Assembly: GCA_949284665.1 (NCBI GenBank)
Contig: CASDWR010000234.1
Coordinates: 1 to 5,652 of the forward strand
Length of the DNA: 5,652 bases
Direction of reading: 5' to 3'
Source: an uncultured Rikenellaceae bacterium
Lineage (GTDB): Bacteria; Bacteroidota; Bacteroidia; Bacteroidales; Rikenellaceae
A model generated the notes under the pieces. That model saw only the letters and a list, made by a program, of their open reading frames with translations. It was not told where the DNA came from and searched no databases. The translations under genes and the position numbers were made by a program. The first letter of the stretch is position 1. Every line of letters starts with the position of its first letter. Below, one piece after another: positions 1 to 5,652 of this stretch.

Positions 1-216
1 ACTACAGAGCGTTAGCAATGCCGCGCCCCAGCGGGGAATCCGAAACCGGAACCGTCTGATTCGAAGGTTGACGAAAAAGTCGACCAACGGTTGTCCCATG
101 ACCGCCAATACTGCCGACACCAACACATAAGCCACAATATTGCTGAACCGCCACACGAGGAAAAGTCCCACGGTCACGGCGAGAATGGCAAGCAGGTATT
201 TCGGGAATTTGTTCAT
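1..216 (-). CDS. AI-2E/PerM family membrane permease, N-terminal part (runs off the window)
   Basis: The reverse strand reads 72 codons from an ATG at 216 without a stop to the window edge, so only the N-terminus is present. It begins MNKFPKYLLAILAV. Residues 7-22 form a first hydrophobic segment and 27-40 a second, followed by GQPLVDFF, a strongly basic stretch (LRIRRFRFRIPRW, 51-63) and the start of another hydrophobic segment. Two early helices, a G/A-QPL motif and a basic loop entering the next helix are what I recall of AI-2E transporter (PerM-like) permeases of Bacteroidota, which usually run to about 330-380 residues. Members export small molecules or ions; the autoinducer-2 role is shown for few, so no substrate is assigned. 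The gene lies 110 bp downstream of psd on the same strand, with no clear promoter or terminator between. The family call rests on a fragment and is probable, not certain. Confidence 0.72.
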   Translation of the reverse strand, partial: MNKFPKYLLAILAVTVGLFLVWRFSNIVAYVLVSAVLAVMGQPLVDFFVNLRIRRFRFRIPRWGAALLTLCS

Positions 217-326
217 ATAACGGTTGCGACAAAGGGTGAGTTTTCGAGATGGGAAGATGGTTGGCGGCCACCGTCATCGATCGGGTTCCGCATCGTCTCC
301 TTCCATCGACACACCGGATCCTCCGA

Positions 327-1034
327 TTACGACATGTTGTTTTTTTCGGGTTTATGTTTTTCAGGATCGGGCTTCAAACGTGCGATGGGAGTTTGGGATC
401 CAACCACTTTTTGGTTCAGGGAGACCAATACTTCCGCATCGGTTGGCAGAAAGAGATCCACCCGCGAACCGAATTTGATGAATCCGCATTTGGCATTTTG
501 TTCCACGGTTTTTCCTTCCTGCGCATAGTTGACGATACGGCGAGCAATCAAACCGGCAATTTGTCGGAAGAGGATCAGGCGTTCACCCGTATCGACAACG
601 GTAGTCATACGTTCGTTCTCTTCGGAAGACTTCGGATGCCATGCCACCATGAAGTCGCCCGGATGATACTTGCGGTACACTACCCGACCGCCCACGGGAA
701 ACCAGTTGATGTGGACATTCGACAGCGACATGAAAACGGATACCTGTATTCTGTTCTCATTGAGAAACTCTCGTTCTTCCACCTCTTCGATCACCACGAC
801 CTTGCCATCGGCAGGTGCGAATACCACCCCTTCATCCGCTACCCTGGGTCGTTTGGGCTCCCTGAAGAAAAGAGCGATTACGAATACTCCGGCCGCCAAC
901 AGGATTCCAACGATCCAAAGTACGACAACCGGCAAAGCGAATCTCCACACGGCTGCCCCCAACAGAATCATTACAAGCAAAGTGGTCGCTCCAGCTATTC
1001 CGACTATTCCGTATCCTTCCTTATTCAAAGTCAT
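327..1034 (-). CDS. psd: Phosphatidylserine decarboxylase proenzyme, short form
   Basis: A 235-residue protein that decarboxylates phosphatidylserine to phosphatidylethanolamine at the inner membrane. Two hydrophobic segments (about 8-28 and 33-57) anchor the N-terminus. The catalytic part follows, with APADG at 73-77 (D76) and SLSNVHINWFPVGG at 103-116 (H108), matching the conserved Asp and His of the family. KFGSRVDLFLP at 187-197 holds the Gly189-Ser190 self-cleavage site: Ser190 would become the pyruvoyl group of the small alpha chain. The length fits the short PSD type of Bacteroidota and many other bacteria, which have GS in place of the LGST of E. coli Psd. A Lys/Pro/Glu-rich tail (221-235) looks unstructured. 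It starts 21 bp after the cdsA stop, so it is probably in the same operon. Phosphatidylserine synthase, which makes its substrate, is not in the window. Confidence 0.95.
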   Translation of the reverse strand: MTLNKEGYGIVGIAGATTLLVMILLGAAVWRFALPVVVLWIVGILLAAGVFVIALFFREPKRPRVADEGVVFAPADGKVVVIEEVEEREFLNENRIQVSVFMSLSNVHINWFPVGGRVVYRKYHPGDFMVAWHPKSSEENERMTTVVDTGERLILFRQIAGLIARRIVNYAQEGKTVEQNAKCGFIKFGSRVDLFLPTDAEVLVSLNQKVVGSQTPIARLKPDPEKHKPEKNNMS

Positions 1035-1055
1035 CGGGATTTCTGTATTTCGGTC

Positions 1056-1880
1056 TCAAAGGGCAAAAATAATAAAATATACAAAAACAAATGGCAATGA
1101 AAGCAACAAAGCGTCAAAACGATCCATGAAACCGCCATGTCCGGGCAAAATATTGCCTGAATCTTTCAAGCCGGCGGAGCGTTTGAACATTGACTCCACG
1201 AGATCGCCGTATACGGCACTTACAGCCGTTACGGCTCCCAAGCCTGCCCATATAAGTTCATTACCTCCCGACAATCGGCCACAACCGACGGCAAAAAGCG
1301 ATGCGAAGACCACGCCACCGAAGAAACCTTCCCACGATTTTTTGGGTGAAATACGTTCGAAAAGCCGATGTTTGCCGATAGCTGTGCCGACCAGAAAAGC
1401 GAAAATGTCGTTTACCCACACGATAAAAATAATCGACAAAACGGTCTCAGGACGGTAACTGCCGCCGGCGAAAGCGATAAAGCAAAGCAGTGCCAGGGGC
1501 AACGCGGCATAAAGGATTCCGCCCAGCGCCACTGAAATGTTCGTCAACGGATTCTCATTGCGGCGATAAAGCTCAACGATAAAAAACAGCGCCACACAAG
1601 GGATCAAGAGAGTCGCCCAGAGAGAATCTGTACAGCCTTTTGCCATGAAAAACGAGAGAATCACGACAAGTGCGCCGACTACCATTGCCAACCCTCGCAA
1701 AACCTTCACTCCCTTAACGGCAGCTATTTGAAAAAACTCATACATCGATCCCAATGAGATGGTCAAAGCCAACATCAAGAAAGTATATTCGGAAGCCAGT
1801 ACCGCCACCAGTACAATTGCCAACAATGCAGCACCGCTGAGTGTACGCACCACGATATTTTTCCCTGTACTGCTACTCAT
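1056..1880 (-). CDS. cdsA: Phosphatidate cytidylyltransferase (CDP-diacylglycerol synthase)
   Basis: This 274-residue integral membrane enzyme makes CDP-diacylglycerol from CTP and phosphatidic acid, the branch point for phosphatidylethanolamine and acidic phospholipids. It is hydrophobic throughout, with roughly seven to eight membrane segments. The full CDS family signature lies at 230-256: S-M-F-K-R, then K239-D240, then PGHGG (246-250) and D253-R254-F-D256, the residues that hold metal and nucleotide. Upstream are the usual WVNDIFAF (155-162) and SPKKSWEG (178-185) motifs. Length is normal for the family. The ATG lies inside the end of ftsH: the two frames share 8 bp (ATGAGTAG), so translation is probably coupled to ftsH. 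psd follows after 21 bp, placing two steps of PE synthesis together. Confidence 0.97.
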   Translation of the reverse strand: MSSSTGKNIVVRTLSGAALLAIVLVAVLASEYTFLMLALTISLGSMYEFFQIAAVKGVKVLRGLAMVVGALVVILSFFMAKGCTDSLWATLLIPCVALFFIVELYRRNENPLTNISVALGGILYAALPLALLCFIAFAGGSYRPETVLSIIFIVWVNDIFAFLVGTAIGKHRLFERISPKKSWEGFFGGVVFASLFAVGCGRLSGGNELIWAGLGAVTAVSAVYGDLVESMFKRSAGLKDSGNILPGHGGFMDRFDALLLSLPFVFVYFIIFAL

Positions 1881-4068
1881 CGCTCGTCTTGTCTTTTATC
1901 GCCGTATCCGGTTCCGACCGTTTTGTCGACCGTGCAGCCGTTTTTCTCACCGGTTCGCCATCGGTCGAAAGGTTGTCCGCTTGTCGAGTACCCTCGTTTT
2001 CACCTTCGGCTTTTTCATCAGAGTTCTCACCGAGTTTCTCTTCCTTGTGTTCATCGACCGGATTTTTGTGCGACTCACCCGAGTTGCCGTTTCCCTGTCG
2101 GGACTGAGCGAGTTTCCGTTCTTTGGCCGATTTACCCAACACCTGTTCGACGTCCTCGGCAAAAATCGTCTCCCGTTCGAGCAACATGTGAGCGAGAGTA
2201 TCCAACTCCGTACGGTGCGACGACAGAATCTTTTCAGCCATACCATATGCCTCGTCCACAAAACGCTTTACCTCCTGGTCAATAGCCTCGGCCGTCTGCT
2301 CGCTGAACGGTTTTGTGAAAGCCATATCCTGTTGTCCCGTGGAGTCGTAATAGCTCAAATGGCCAACCCGGTCGCTCATACCATAATAGGCTACCATGGC
2401 ATAAGCGATCTTTGTAGCCCGTTCCAGATCGTTCAGGGCCCCGGTTGCGACGGTTCCGAAAACCAGCTCTTCCGAAACCCGTCCCGCAACCAAAGAGGCC
2501 ATTTGCTGGACGAACTCCTCTCTGGAAGTCATTACCTTGTCCTCCGGCAGATACCATGTCGCACCCAAAGAACGTCCCCGGGGGATGATCGTCACTTTCA
2601 CTACCGGATCGGAACTCTCTACCAGCCAACTCACCATCGCATGACCTACCTCATGATAAGCCGTCTTGCGTTTGTCTTCCGTGGTCATCAGATTGTGTTT
2701 CTTCTCCAAACCACCCACAATGCGGTCAATTGCAGCGAGGAAATCCACCTTGCCGACCGCCTTCTTATCATTACGTGCAGCGATCAGGGCTGCCTCATTG
2801 CAGACGTTCGCGATATCGGCACCCGAAAAACCGGCTGTTTGGCGGGCCAAGAATTCCCGGTCTATATCTGCGGCGAGTTTCAGAGGACGCAGATGTACAC
2901 CGAATATTTCCTCTCTCTCTTTCACGTCGGGCAAACCCACTTCAATCTGACGGTCGAACCGGCCGGCTCGCATCAAGGCCTTGTCGAGGATATCGACCCG
3001 GTTCGTGGCGGCCAACACGATCACACCCGAATTGGTCCCGAAACCATCCATTTCGGTCAACAATTGGTTGAGTGTGTTTTCCCGTTCGTCATTGCCCGAG
3101 AATCCAGCATTCTTACCGCGGGCACGGCCGATGGCATCGATTTCGTCGATGAAAACGATACATGGCGCCTTCTCCTTTGCTTGATGGAAGAGGTCGCGCA
3201 CCCGGGACGCACCAACACCTACGAACATCTCCACGAAATCGGAGCCGCTCATCGAGAAGAAAGGCACATTGGCTTCTCCGGCAACAGCCTTCGCCAACAA
3301 TGTTTTTCCTGTTCCCGGAGGTCCGACCAACAACGCCCCCTTGGGAATTTTACCTCCCAATTCCTTGTATTTTTCCGGCTTACGGAGAAAATCGACGATT
3401 TCCATGATCTCCACCTTCGCCTCTTCCAATCCGGCCACATCTTTGAAAGTCACACGGTTCGCCCCATTTTTATCATAAATCTGAGCTTTGGCCTTACCCA
3501 CATTGAAAACACCCTGCCCGCCGGCTCCGCCGCCTGCACCGCGTGCCACGGAACGCATCATGAAGATCAAAAACGCGATCAAGAGAATGTATGGCACAAA
3601 ACCGATCAGCAAATCGGACCAGACATTCCGTCGATTCTCGTAAGAGACCGGAATGTTTTCATCGTATTTTGACTGAGCCTTGTCCAGATCGTTCCGAAAC
3701 GAATCCACGGACCCGATATTGAACACCAGTTGCACACCCTCTTCAGGCATGTGCTTATAGTCGAGTTGAGAACGATATTTGGAAACAGCCTCTCTTTTCA
3801 AATACACTTCGGCTTGTTCCTTATTGACAATTTCGATACGTTCCACATCCCCCGCGGCAATCATCTGTTCCACTTCGTACCAGTTGGTTTTAACGGGAGT
3901 TTCCCGATTGCCCATCATTCCCCATACGATGATAATCACGATAAAAATGCCATAAATCCACATTCCGATGTTCCTGCGCGGGAAAGGCGACTGAGGCATC
4001 TTCCTAGAGGGTCTGCGAGACCCGTTATGCGATCGATTATTTTGTCTGTTCTTGTTATCCGTAGCCAT
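1873..4068 (-). CDS. ftsH: ATP-dependent zinc metalloprotease FtsH
   Basis: A 731-residue membrane-anchored AAA+ protease that extracts and degrades membrane and short-lived cytoplasmic proteins, working as a hexamer. A polar, basic N-terminal tail (1-33) precedes TM1 (about 35-53), a periplasmic FtsH_ext domain (about 54-149), TM2 (about 151-173) and a Gly-rich linker. The AAA module carries Walker A GPPGTGKT (249-256), pore motif MFVG (281-284), Walker [10 protein letters not shown] (303-311) and the second region of homology with arginine fingers R370 and R373. The M41 zinc site is HEVGH (472-476), with Asp547 as likely third ligand. All catalytic residues are present; the site reads HEVGH where HEAGH is usual. 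A charged, Glu/Lys-rich tail after about 650 makes it longer than E. coli FtsH (about 644), as is common in Bacteroidota. It lies 55 bp after rsfS and overlaps cdsA by 8 bp. The leader before the ATG is A/T-rich without a Shine-Dalgarno. Confidence 0.98.
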   Translation of the reverse strand: MATDNKNRQNNRSHNGSRRPSRKMPQSPFPRRNIGMWIYGIFIVIIIVWGMMGNRETPVKTNWYEVEQMIAAGDVERIEIVNKEQAEVYLKREAVSKYRSQLDYKHMPEEGVQLVFNIGSVDSFRNDLDKAQSKYDENIPVSYENRRNVWSDLLIGFVPYILLIAFLIFMMRSVARGAGGGAGGQGVFNVGKAKAQIYDKNGANRVTFKDVAGLEEAKVEIMEIVDFLRKPEKYKELGGKIPKGALLVGPPGTGKTLLAKAVAGEANVPFFSMSGSDFVEMFVGVGASRVRDLFHQAKEKAPCIVFIDEIDAIGRARGKNAGFSGNDERENTLNQLLTEMDGFGTNSGVIVLAATNRVDILDKALMRAGRFDRQIEVGLPDVKEREEIFGVHLRPLKLAADIDREFLARQTAGFSGADIANVCNEAALIAARNDKKAVGKVDFLAAIDRIVGGLEKKHNLMTTEDKRKTAYHEVGHAMVSWLVESSDPVVKVTIIPRGRSLGATWYLPEDKVMTSREEFVQQMASLVAGRVSEELVFGTVATGALNDLERATKIAYAMVAYYGMSDRVGHLSYYDSTGQQDMAFTKPFSEQTAEAIDQEVKRFVDEAYGMAEKILSSHRTELDTLAHMLLERETIFAEDVEQVLGKSAKERKLAQSRQGNGNSGESHKNPVDEHKEEKLGENSDEKAEGENEGTRQADNLSTDGEPVRKTAARSTKRSEPDTAIKDKTSDE
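4009..4023 (-). repeat. Perfect inverted repeat in the early ftsH coding region
   Basis: GGGTCT and AGACCC are perfect 6-bp arms around a 3-nt loop, covering ftsH codons 16-20. The mRNA could form a short G/C-containing hairpin about 46 nt after the start codon. It falls in the sequence for the basic N-terminal tail, so it may simply follow from the codons used. A role in translation is unproven. Confidence 0.35.
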
Positions 4069-4105
4069 TTAAAATCGTTTATTGAAGCATTCGTCTGAAA
4101 ATAAC

Positions 4106-4118
4106 GCGCTTTAAGCGC
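4106..4118 (-). repeat. Inverted repeat between rsfS and ftsH
   Basis: GCGCTT and AAGCGC flank a single central base; folded as RNA this gives a 5-bp stem with a 3-nt loop. It lies just after the tandem TAATAA stop of rsfS. On the transcribed strand it is followed by GTTATTTTC rather than a clean U-tract, so it is at best a weak or partial terminator, or a processing or stability element between two operon genes. No promoter-like TAnnTTTG lies between it and ftsH. Confidence 0.3.
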
Positions 4119-4123
4119 CATTA

Positions 4124-4474
4124 TTACTCTTCGTATTCATATTTTTTCATCGGTGCATCGGCCCACAACTGCTCCAGATCATAAAAACCGCGCAGATCGG
4201 TTTGGAAAATGTGCACCATGATATCCGTATAATCCATCACCACCCAAACGGAGTTATTCAACCCTTCGACGCGGCGGACTTTTTCACCCAGCTTCTCCAG
4301 CACTTTTTCTTCCACACCATCGGCGATGGCAGCTACCTGCGTGGTCGAATCCGCATTACAGATCACGAAAGCCGAACAGATTGCTCCGTCGAATCCCGAC
4401 AAATCGAGCGATATAATGTTCTTTCCCTTTTTATCCGCAATGGCGGTTACGATGGTCTCAAGAAGTTCATTCAT
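4124..4474 (-). CDS. rsfS: Ribosomal silencing factor RsfS (Iojap/YbeB family)
   Basis: A 116-residue cytoplasmic protein of the RsfS/Iojap family. In studied bacteria RsfS binds protein uL14 of the large ribosomal subunit and blocks joining with the small subunit, lowering translation during nutrient shortage. The family core is clear: DYTDIMVHIF (81-90), Arg95 and FYDLEQLW (97-104) near the C-terminus, preceded by the usual alpha/beta fold (for example ISLDLSGF at 20-27 and WVVM at 77-80). Length is typical. The ATG at 4474 gives MNELLETIV, the normal family start, and there is no good Shine-Dalgarno. The gene ends with tandem stops (TAATAA), and ftsH begins 55 bp downstream on the same strand. 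A -7 element of the Bacteroidota type about 25 bp upstream suggests that an rsfS-ftsH-cdsA-psd transcript starts here. Confidence 0.97.
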   Translation of the reverse strand: MNELLETIVTAIADKKGKNIISLDLSGFDGAICSAFVICNADSTTQVAAIADGVEEKVLEKLGEKVRRVEGLNNSVWVVMDYTDIMVHIFQTDLRGFYDLEQLWADAPMKKYEYEE

Positions 4475-4498
4475 ACGACATGTTTTCTAACTGTTCGG

Positions 4499-4506
4499 CA
4501 AAGGTA
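4499..4506 (-). promoter_or_regulatory. Candidate promoter -7 element for the rsfS-ftsH-cdsA-psd operon
   Basis: The minus strand reads TACCTTTG, an exact match to the Bacteroidota -7 consensus TAnnTTTG. A start about 7 nt downstream (near 4492) would leave a leader of about 18 nt before the rsfS ATG. No good TTTG -33 element lies at the usual 19-21 nt; the nearest, TTGG at 4533-4530, is 23 nt away. The call therefore rests on the -7 match and its position between oxyR and rsfS. Confidence 0.5.
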
Positions 4507-4520
4507 GACATTTTACCTTT
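4500..4520. repeat. Perfect 7+7 bp dyad overlapping the candidate rsfS promoter
   Basis: The plus strand reads AAAGGTA, seven spacer bases, then TACCTTT: a perfect inverted repeat of 21 bp. One arm is almost the whole -7 element of the candidate rsfS promoter and the other lies just upstream of it. The placement is that of an operator whose occupation would block RNA polymerase. As an RNA hairpin it would be A/U-rich with no U-tract after it, so it makes a poor terminator for oxyR. No binding protein can be named. Confidence 0.4.
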
Positions 4521-4570
4521 AAAACACCGCCAACCCCAATAACAAATATCCTGCAAAACATCCCTTTCCC

Positions 4571-5470
4571 CTAATGCGCTCCTGCCACATGCAGGATTGA
4601 TTCCCGAAGTTCGCGAATCAATGAATCTTTTACATAGGTACGCCGGACAGCTATGGCTATTTTTCTCGAGAAAGCACCTTTGGCCAGCGTCTTGATTTGA
4701 GCCTTGTGTTCGACGGCGACGTAGGGAAGGGTCATTTCCGGGATAATGGTCATCAGTTCGGTATTATCCACGATCCGCATTAAGGTTTCGAGCGAACCGC
4801 TCTCAAAACAATACGAGCCATGATCCCGAAATTTCCGTCGGGTCTGACAGAGGTCCAGAATTTGATCGCGGAGACAGTGTCCTTCCGAGAGGAGAATCAA
4901 ATCGTTCATATCGATCTCTTCGACCCGTACATTACTCCTTTCGAAAAAGGGGTGGTTGGGCGACACGTATACATAAAAACGGTCATCATAGAGATCATCC
5001 TCTGCAATGCCACTTGGACAAGTACTCCCTGCGACAATGGCAGCATCGATATCGTCGCTTTCCATGGCTTTCACGATAGCCGGTGTAATCATCTCCTTGA
5101 TTTCGAGTTCGACCTTCGGGCAACGACGAGTAAAATCCTGTACCAGACGCGGTAAAAGATACGGGGCAATCGTCGGTATCGCCGCCAGTCGCAGATGGCC
5201 CGAAATACTTCCCTTGAGTGAAGCCACATCTTCGTAAACGTGATGGAACGACATCAACACTTCACGAGCTCGCTCGATCACTTTTTCTCCCGCTTGTGTC
5301 GGAACTACCGGTTTTTTGGAACGATCCAACAGGATCACTCCCAACTCCTCTTCCAAATTCTTTATCTGCATACTGAGCGACGGCTGGGTTACGAAACATC
5401 GTTCCGACGCTGCCGAAAAGCTACCGCTGTTGGCTACAGCTAACAGATATTCCAACTGTATGATCGTCAT
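4571..5470 (-). CDS. oxyR: Hydrogen peroxide-sensing LysR-family regulator OxyR
   Basis: A 299-residue LysR-type transcription factor that in this family turns on peroxide defence genes (catalase, AhpCF, Dps). The winged helix-turn-helix is at about 2-60 (ASERCFVTQPSLSMQI is the recognition region), followed by a linker helix and a substrate-binding-like sensor domain (about 90-295). OxyR rather than a generic LysR is indicated by GHCLRDQ at 197-203 with a second cysteine at 208. C199 and C208 carry the same numbers as the redox pair of E. coli OxyR. H198, R201, Thr100, Thr129 and C25 also coincide with E. coli positions. By my alignment E. coli His218 is replaced by C221. The ATG at 5470 gives MTIIQLEYLLAV, the standard start. 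It reads in the same direction as rsfS but is separated by 96 bp holding a candidate promoter, so it is probably its own unit. Its targets are not visible here. Confidence 0.95.
   Translation of the reverse strand: MTIIQLEYLLAVANSGSFSAASERCFVTQPSLSMQIKNLEEELGVILLDRSKKPVVPTQAGEKVIERAREVLMSFHHVYEDVASLKGSISGHLRLAAIPTIAPYLLPRLVQDFTRRCPKVELEIKEMITPAIVKAMESDDIDAAIVAGSTCPSGIAEDDLYDDRFYVYVSPNHPFFERSNVRVEEIDMNDLILLSEGHCLRDQILDLCQTRRKFRDHGSYCFESGSLETLMRIVDNTELMTIIPEMTLPYVAVEHKAQIKTLAKGAFSRKIAIAVRRTYVKDSLIRELRESILHVAGAH
4581..4622 (-). repeat. Two abutting inverted repeats in the 3' end of oxyR
   Basis: Positions 4596-4622 form an imperfect palindrome: 8-bp arms ATTGATTC/GAATCAAT, one mismatch, then CGAA/TTCG around a single central base. 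Directly adjoining it, 4581-4595 is CCTGC-CACAT-GCAGG, a perfect 5-bp stem with a 5-nt loop. Both lie in the last 17 codons of oxyR, ending 7 bp before the stop codon. The oxyR mRNA could fold two consecutive hairpins there. The minus strand continues AGCGCATTAGGGG with no U-tract, so this is not a standard intrinsic terminator; mRNA end protection or pausing are alternatives, as is chance. Confidence 0.4.
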
Positions 5471-5477
5471 ACTCCGC

Positions 5478-5485
5478 CAAACTTA
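5478..5485 (-). promoter_or_regulatory. Second TAnnTTTG match just before the oxyR start codon
   Basis: The minus strand reads TAAGTTTG, an exact match to the -7 consensus, with TTTT (one mismatch to TTTG) 19 nt upstream. Transcription would begin at about the oxyR ATG, giving an essentially leaderless message. This makes it less likely than the promoter 17 bp further upstream, though it could be an alternative start. Confidence 0.22.
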
Positions 5486-5494
5486 TACACATTG

Positions 5495-5525
5495 CAAAGT
5501 TGATAAAAAAGATTTATACTTCAAA
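5495..5525 (-). promoter_or_regulatory. Candidate oxyR promoter (-33 and -7 elements)
   Basis: On the minus strand TTTG (5525-5522) is followed after 19 nt by CAACTTTG (5502-5495). The spacing is that expected between Bacteroidota -33 (TTTG) and -7 (TAnnTTTG) elements; the -7 has one mismatch (C for T at the first base). The spacer is A/T-rich. Transcription from about 5488 would leave a leader of about 18 nt. OxyR proteins commonly repress their own gene, but I cannot see a convincing binding site. Confidence 0.45.
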
Positions 5526-5652
5526 GAGAGAACCGATTCAAATTCGAAAAAAACACGGAAAGATCTTCCTTGGGACAAAAATCGGGGAGACAGACCATTC
5601 CCAAAGAGATTCAGACCGTAACAGGAATAAAGCGAGCCGGCCGGGAGGAAGC
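5526..5652. other. Upstream region of oxyR without a supported gene
   Basis: These 127 bp hold no credible coding frame on either strand. The base pattern is purine-rich on the plus strand, with an 8-bp palindrome AAGATCTT at 5560-5567. The last bases on the plus strand include GGGAGGAAGC, which resembles a Shine-Dalgarno, but any gene it might serve would lie outside the window. Confidence 0.4.

Noticed and set aside
2..277. 91-codon minus-strand frame overlapping the permease start
   Set aside because: It is out of frame with the permease reading, which gives proper membrane segments. Its own product is a low-complexity mix without hydrophobic segments.
217..326. Possible intrinsic terminator after psd
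   Set aside because: The only pairing seen is a 4-bp CGGA/TCCG stem with no U-tract, too weak to call.
249..1100. 283-codon plus-strand open frame opposite psd, and a 262-codon one at 670-1458 opposite psd and cdsA
   Set aside because: Both are antisense to confidently identified enzymes, lack family features and overlap each other.
1759..3672. 637-codon open frame on the plus strand opposite ftsH and the 5' end of cdsA
   Set aside because: It is antisense to a complete, motif-rich ftsH. Its translation is rich in His, Arg, Phe and Cys with no recognisable domain, and its openness follows from the codon usage of ftsH on the other strand.
3936..4121. 61-codon minus-strand frame starting directly after the rsfS stop and running into ftsH
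   Set aside because: It overlaps the first 133 bp of ftsH in another frame, and its product is unremarkable. The overlap of its ATG with the rsfS stop looks accidental.
5558..5569. AAGATCTT palindrome upstream of oxyR
   Set aside because: Only 8 bp are symmetric with no extended dyad, which is expected by chance, and it is about 90 bp from the start codon.
5483..5650. Open minus-strand stretch of about 55 codons upstream of oxyR, open to the window edge
   Set aside because: It has no ATG, runs through the candidate oxyR promoter, and the translation shows no recognisable feature. It could only be the tail of a gene outside the window, which I cannot support.

Overview
The window looks like chromosome of a Bacteroidota (Bacteroidales-type) bacterium. 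Three things point there. Initiation regions are A/T-rich with little Shine-Dalgarno. Intergenic sequences match the TAnnTTTG -7 promoter element typical of that phylum. The gene set is also typical: a short two-segment phosphatidylserine decarboxylase, an FtsH with a long charged C-terminus, and an rsfS-ftsH-cdsA order. The genus cannot be fixed from the sequence alone.

All supported genes are on the minus strand, so transcription runs from high to low coordinates. In that order they are: oxyR (5470-4571), a peroxide-sensing LysR-type regulator with its own candidate promoter; rsfS (4474-4124), the ribosomal silencing factor, behind a second candidate promoter that carries a perfect 7+7 bp dyad; ftsH (4068-1873), the membrane AAA+ zinc protease; cdsA (1880-1056), CDP-diacylglycerol synthase, whose start overlaps the ftsH stop by 8 bp; psd (1034-327), phosphatidylserine decarboxylase; and the first 72 codons of an AI-2E/PerM-family permease (216 to beyond position 1). 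The remaining sequence is short intergenic DNA (at most 182 bp). No RNA genes, mobile elements or CRISPR arrays were seen.

Functionally, rsfS-ftsH-cdsA-psd reads as one housekeeping operon joining translation control, membrane protein quality control and phosphatidylethanolamine synthesis. CdsA makes CDP-diacylglycerol and Psd performs the last step to PE. The enzyme between them, phosphatidylserine synthase, is not in the window. OxyR appears to be a separate unit upstream.

I see no clearly new biological system. The points most worth a second look are the dyad over the putative rsfS promoter, two abutting inverted repeats inside the 3' end of oxyR, and a short ORF between psd and the permease gene that ends in an ATGA overlap. 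Long open frames on the plus strand opposite ftsH, cdsA and psd are judged to be antisense shadows.
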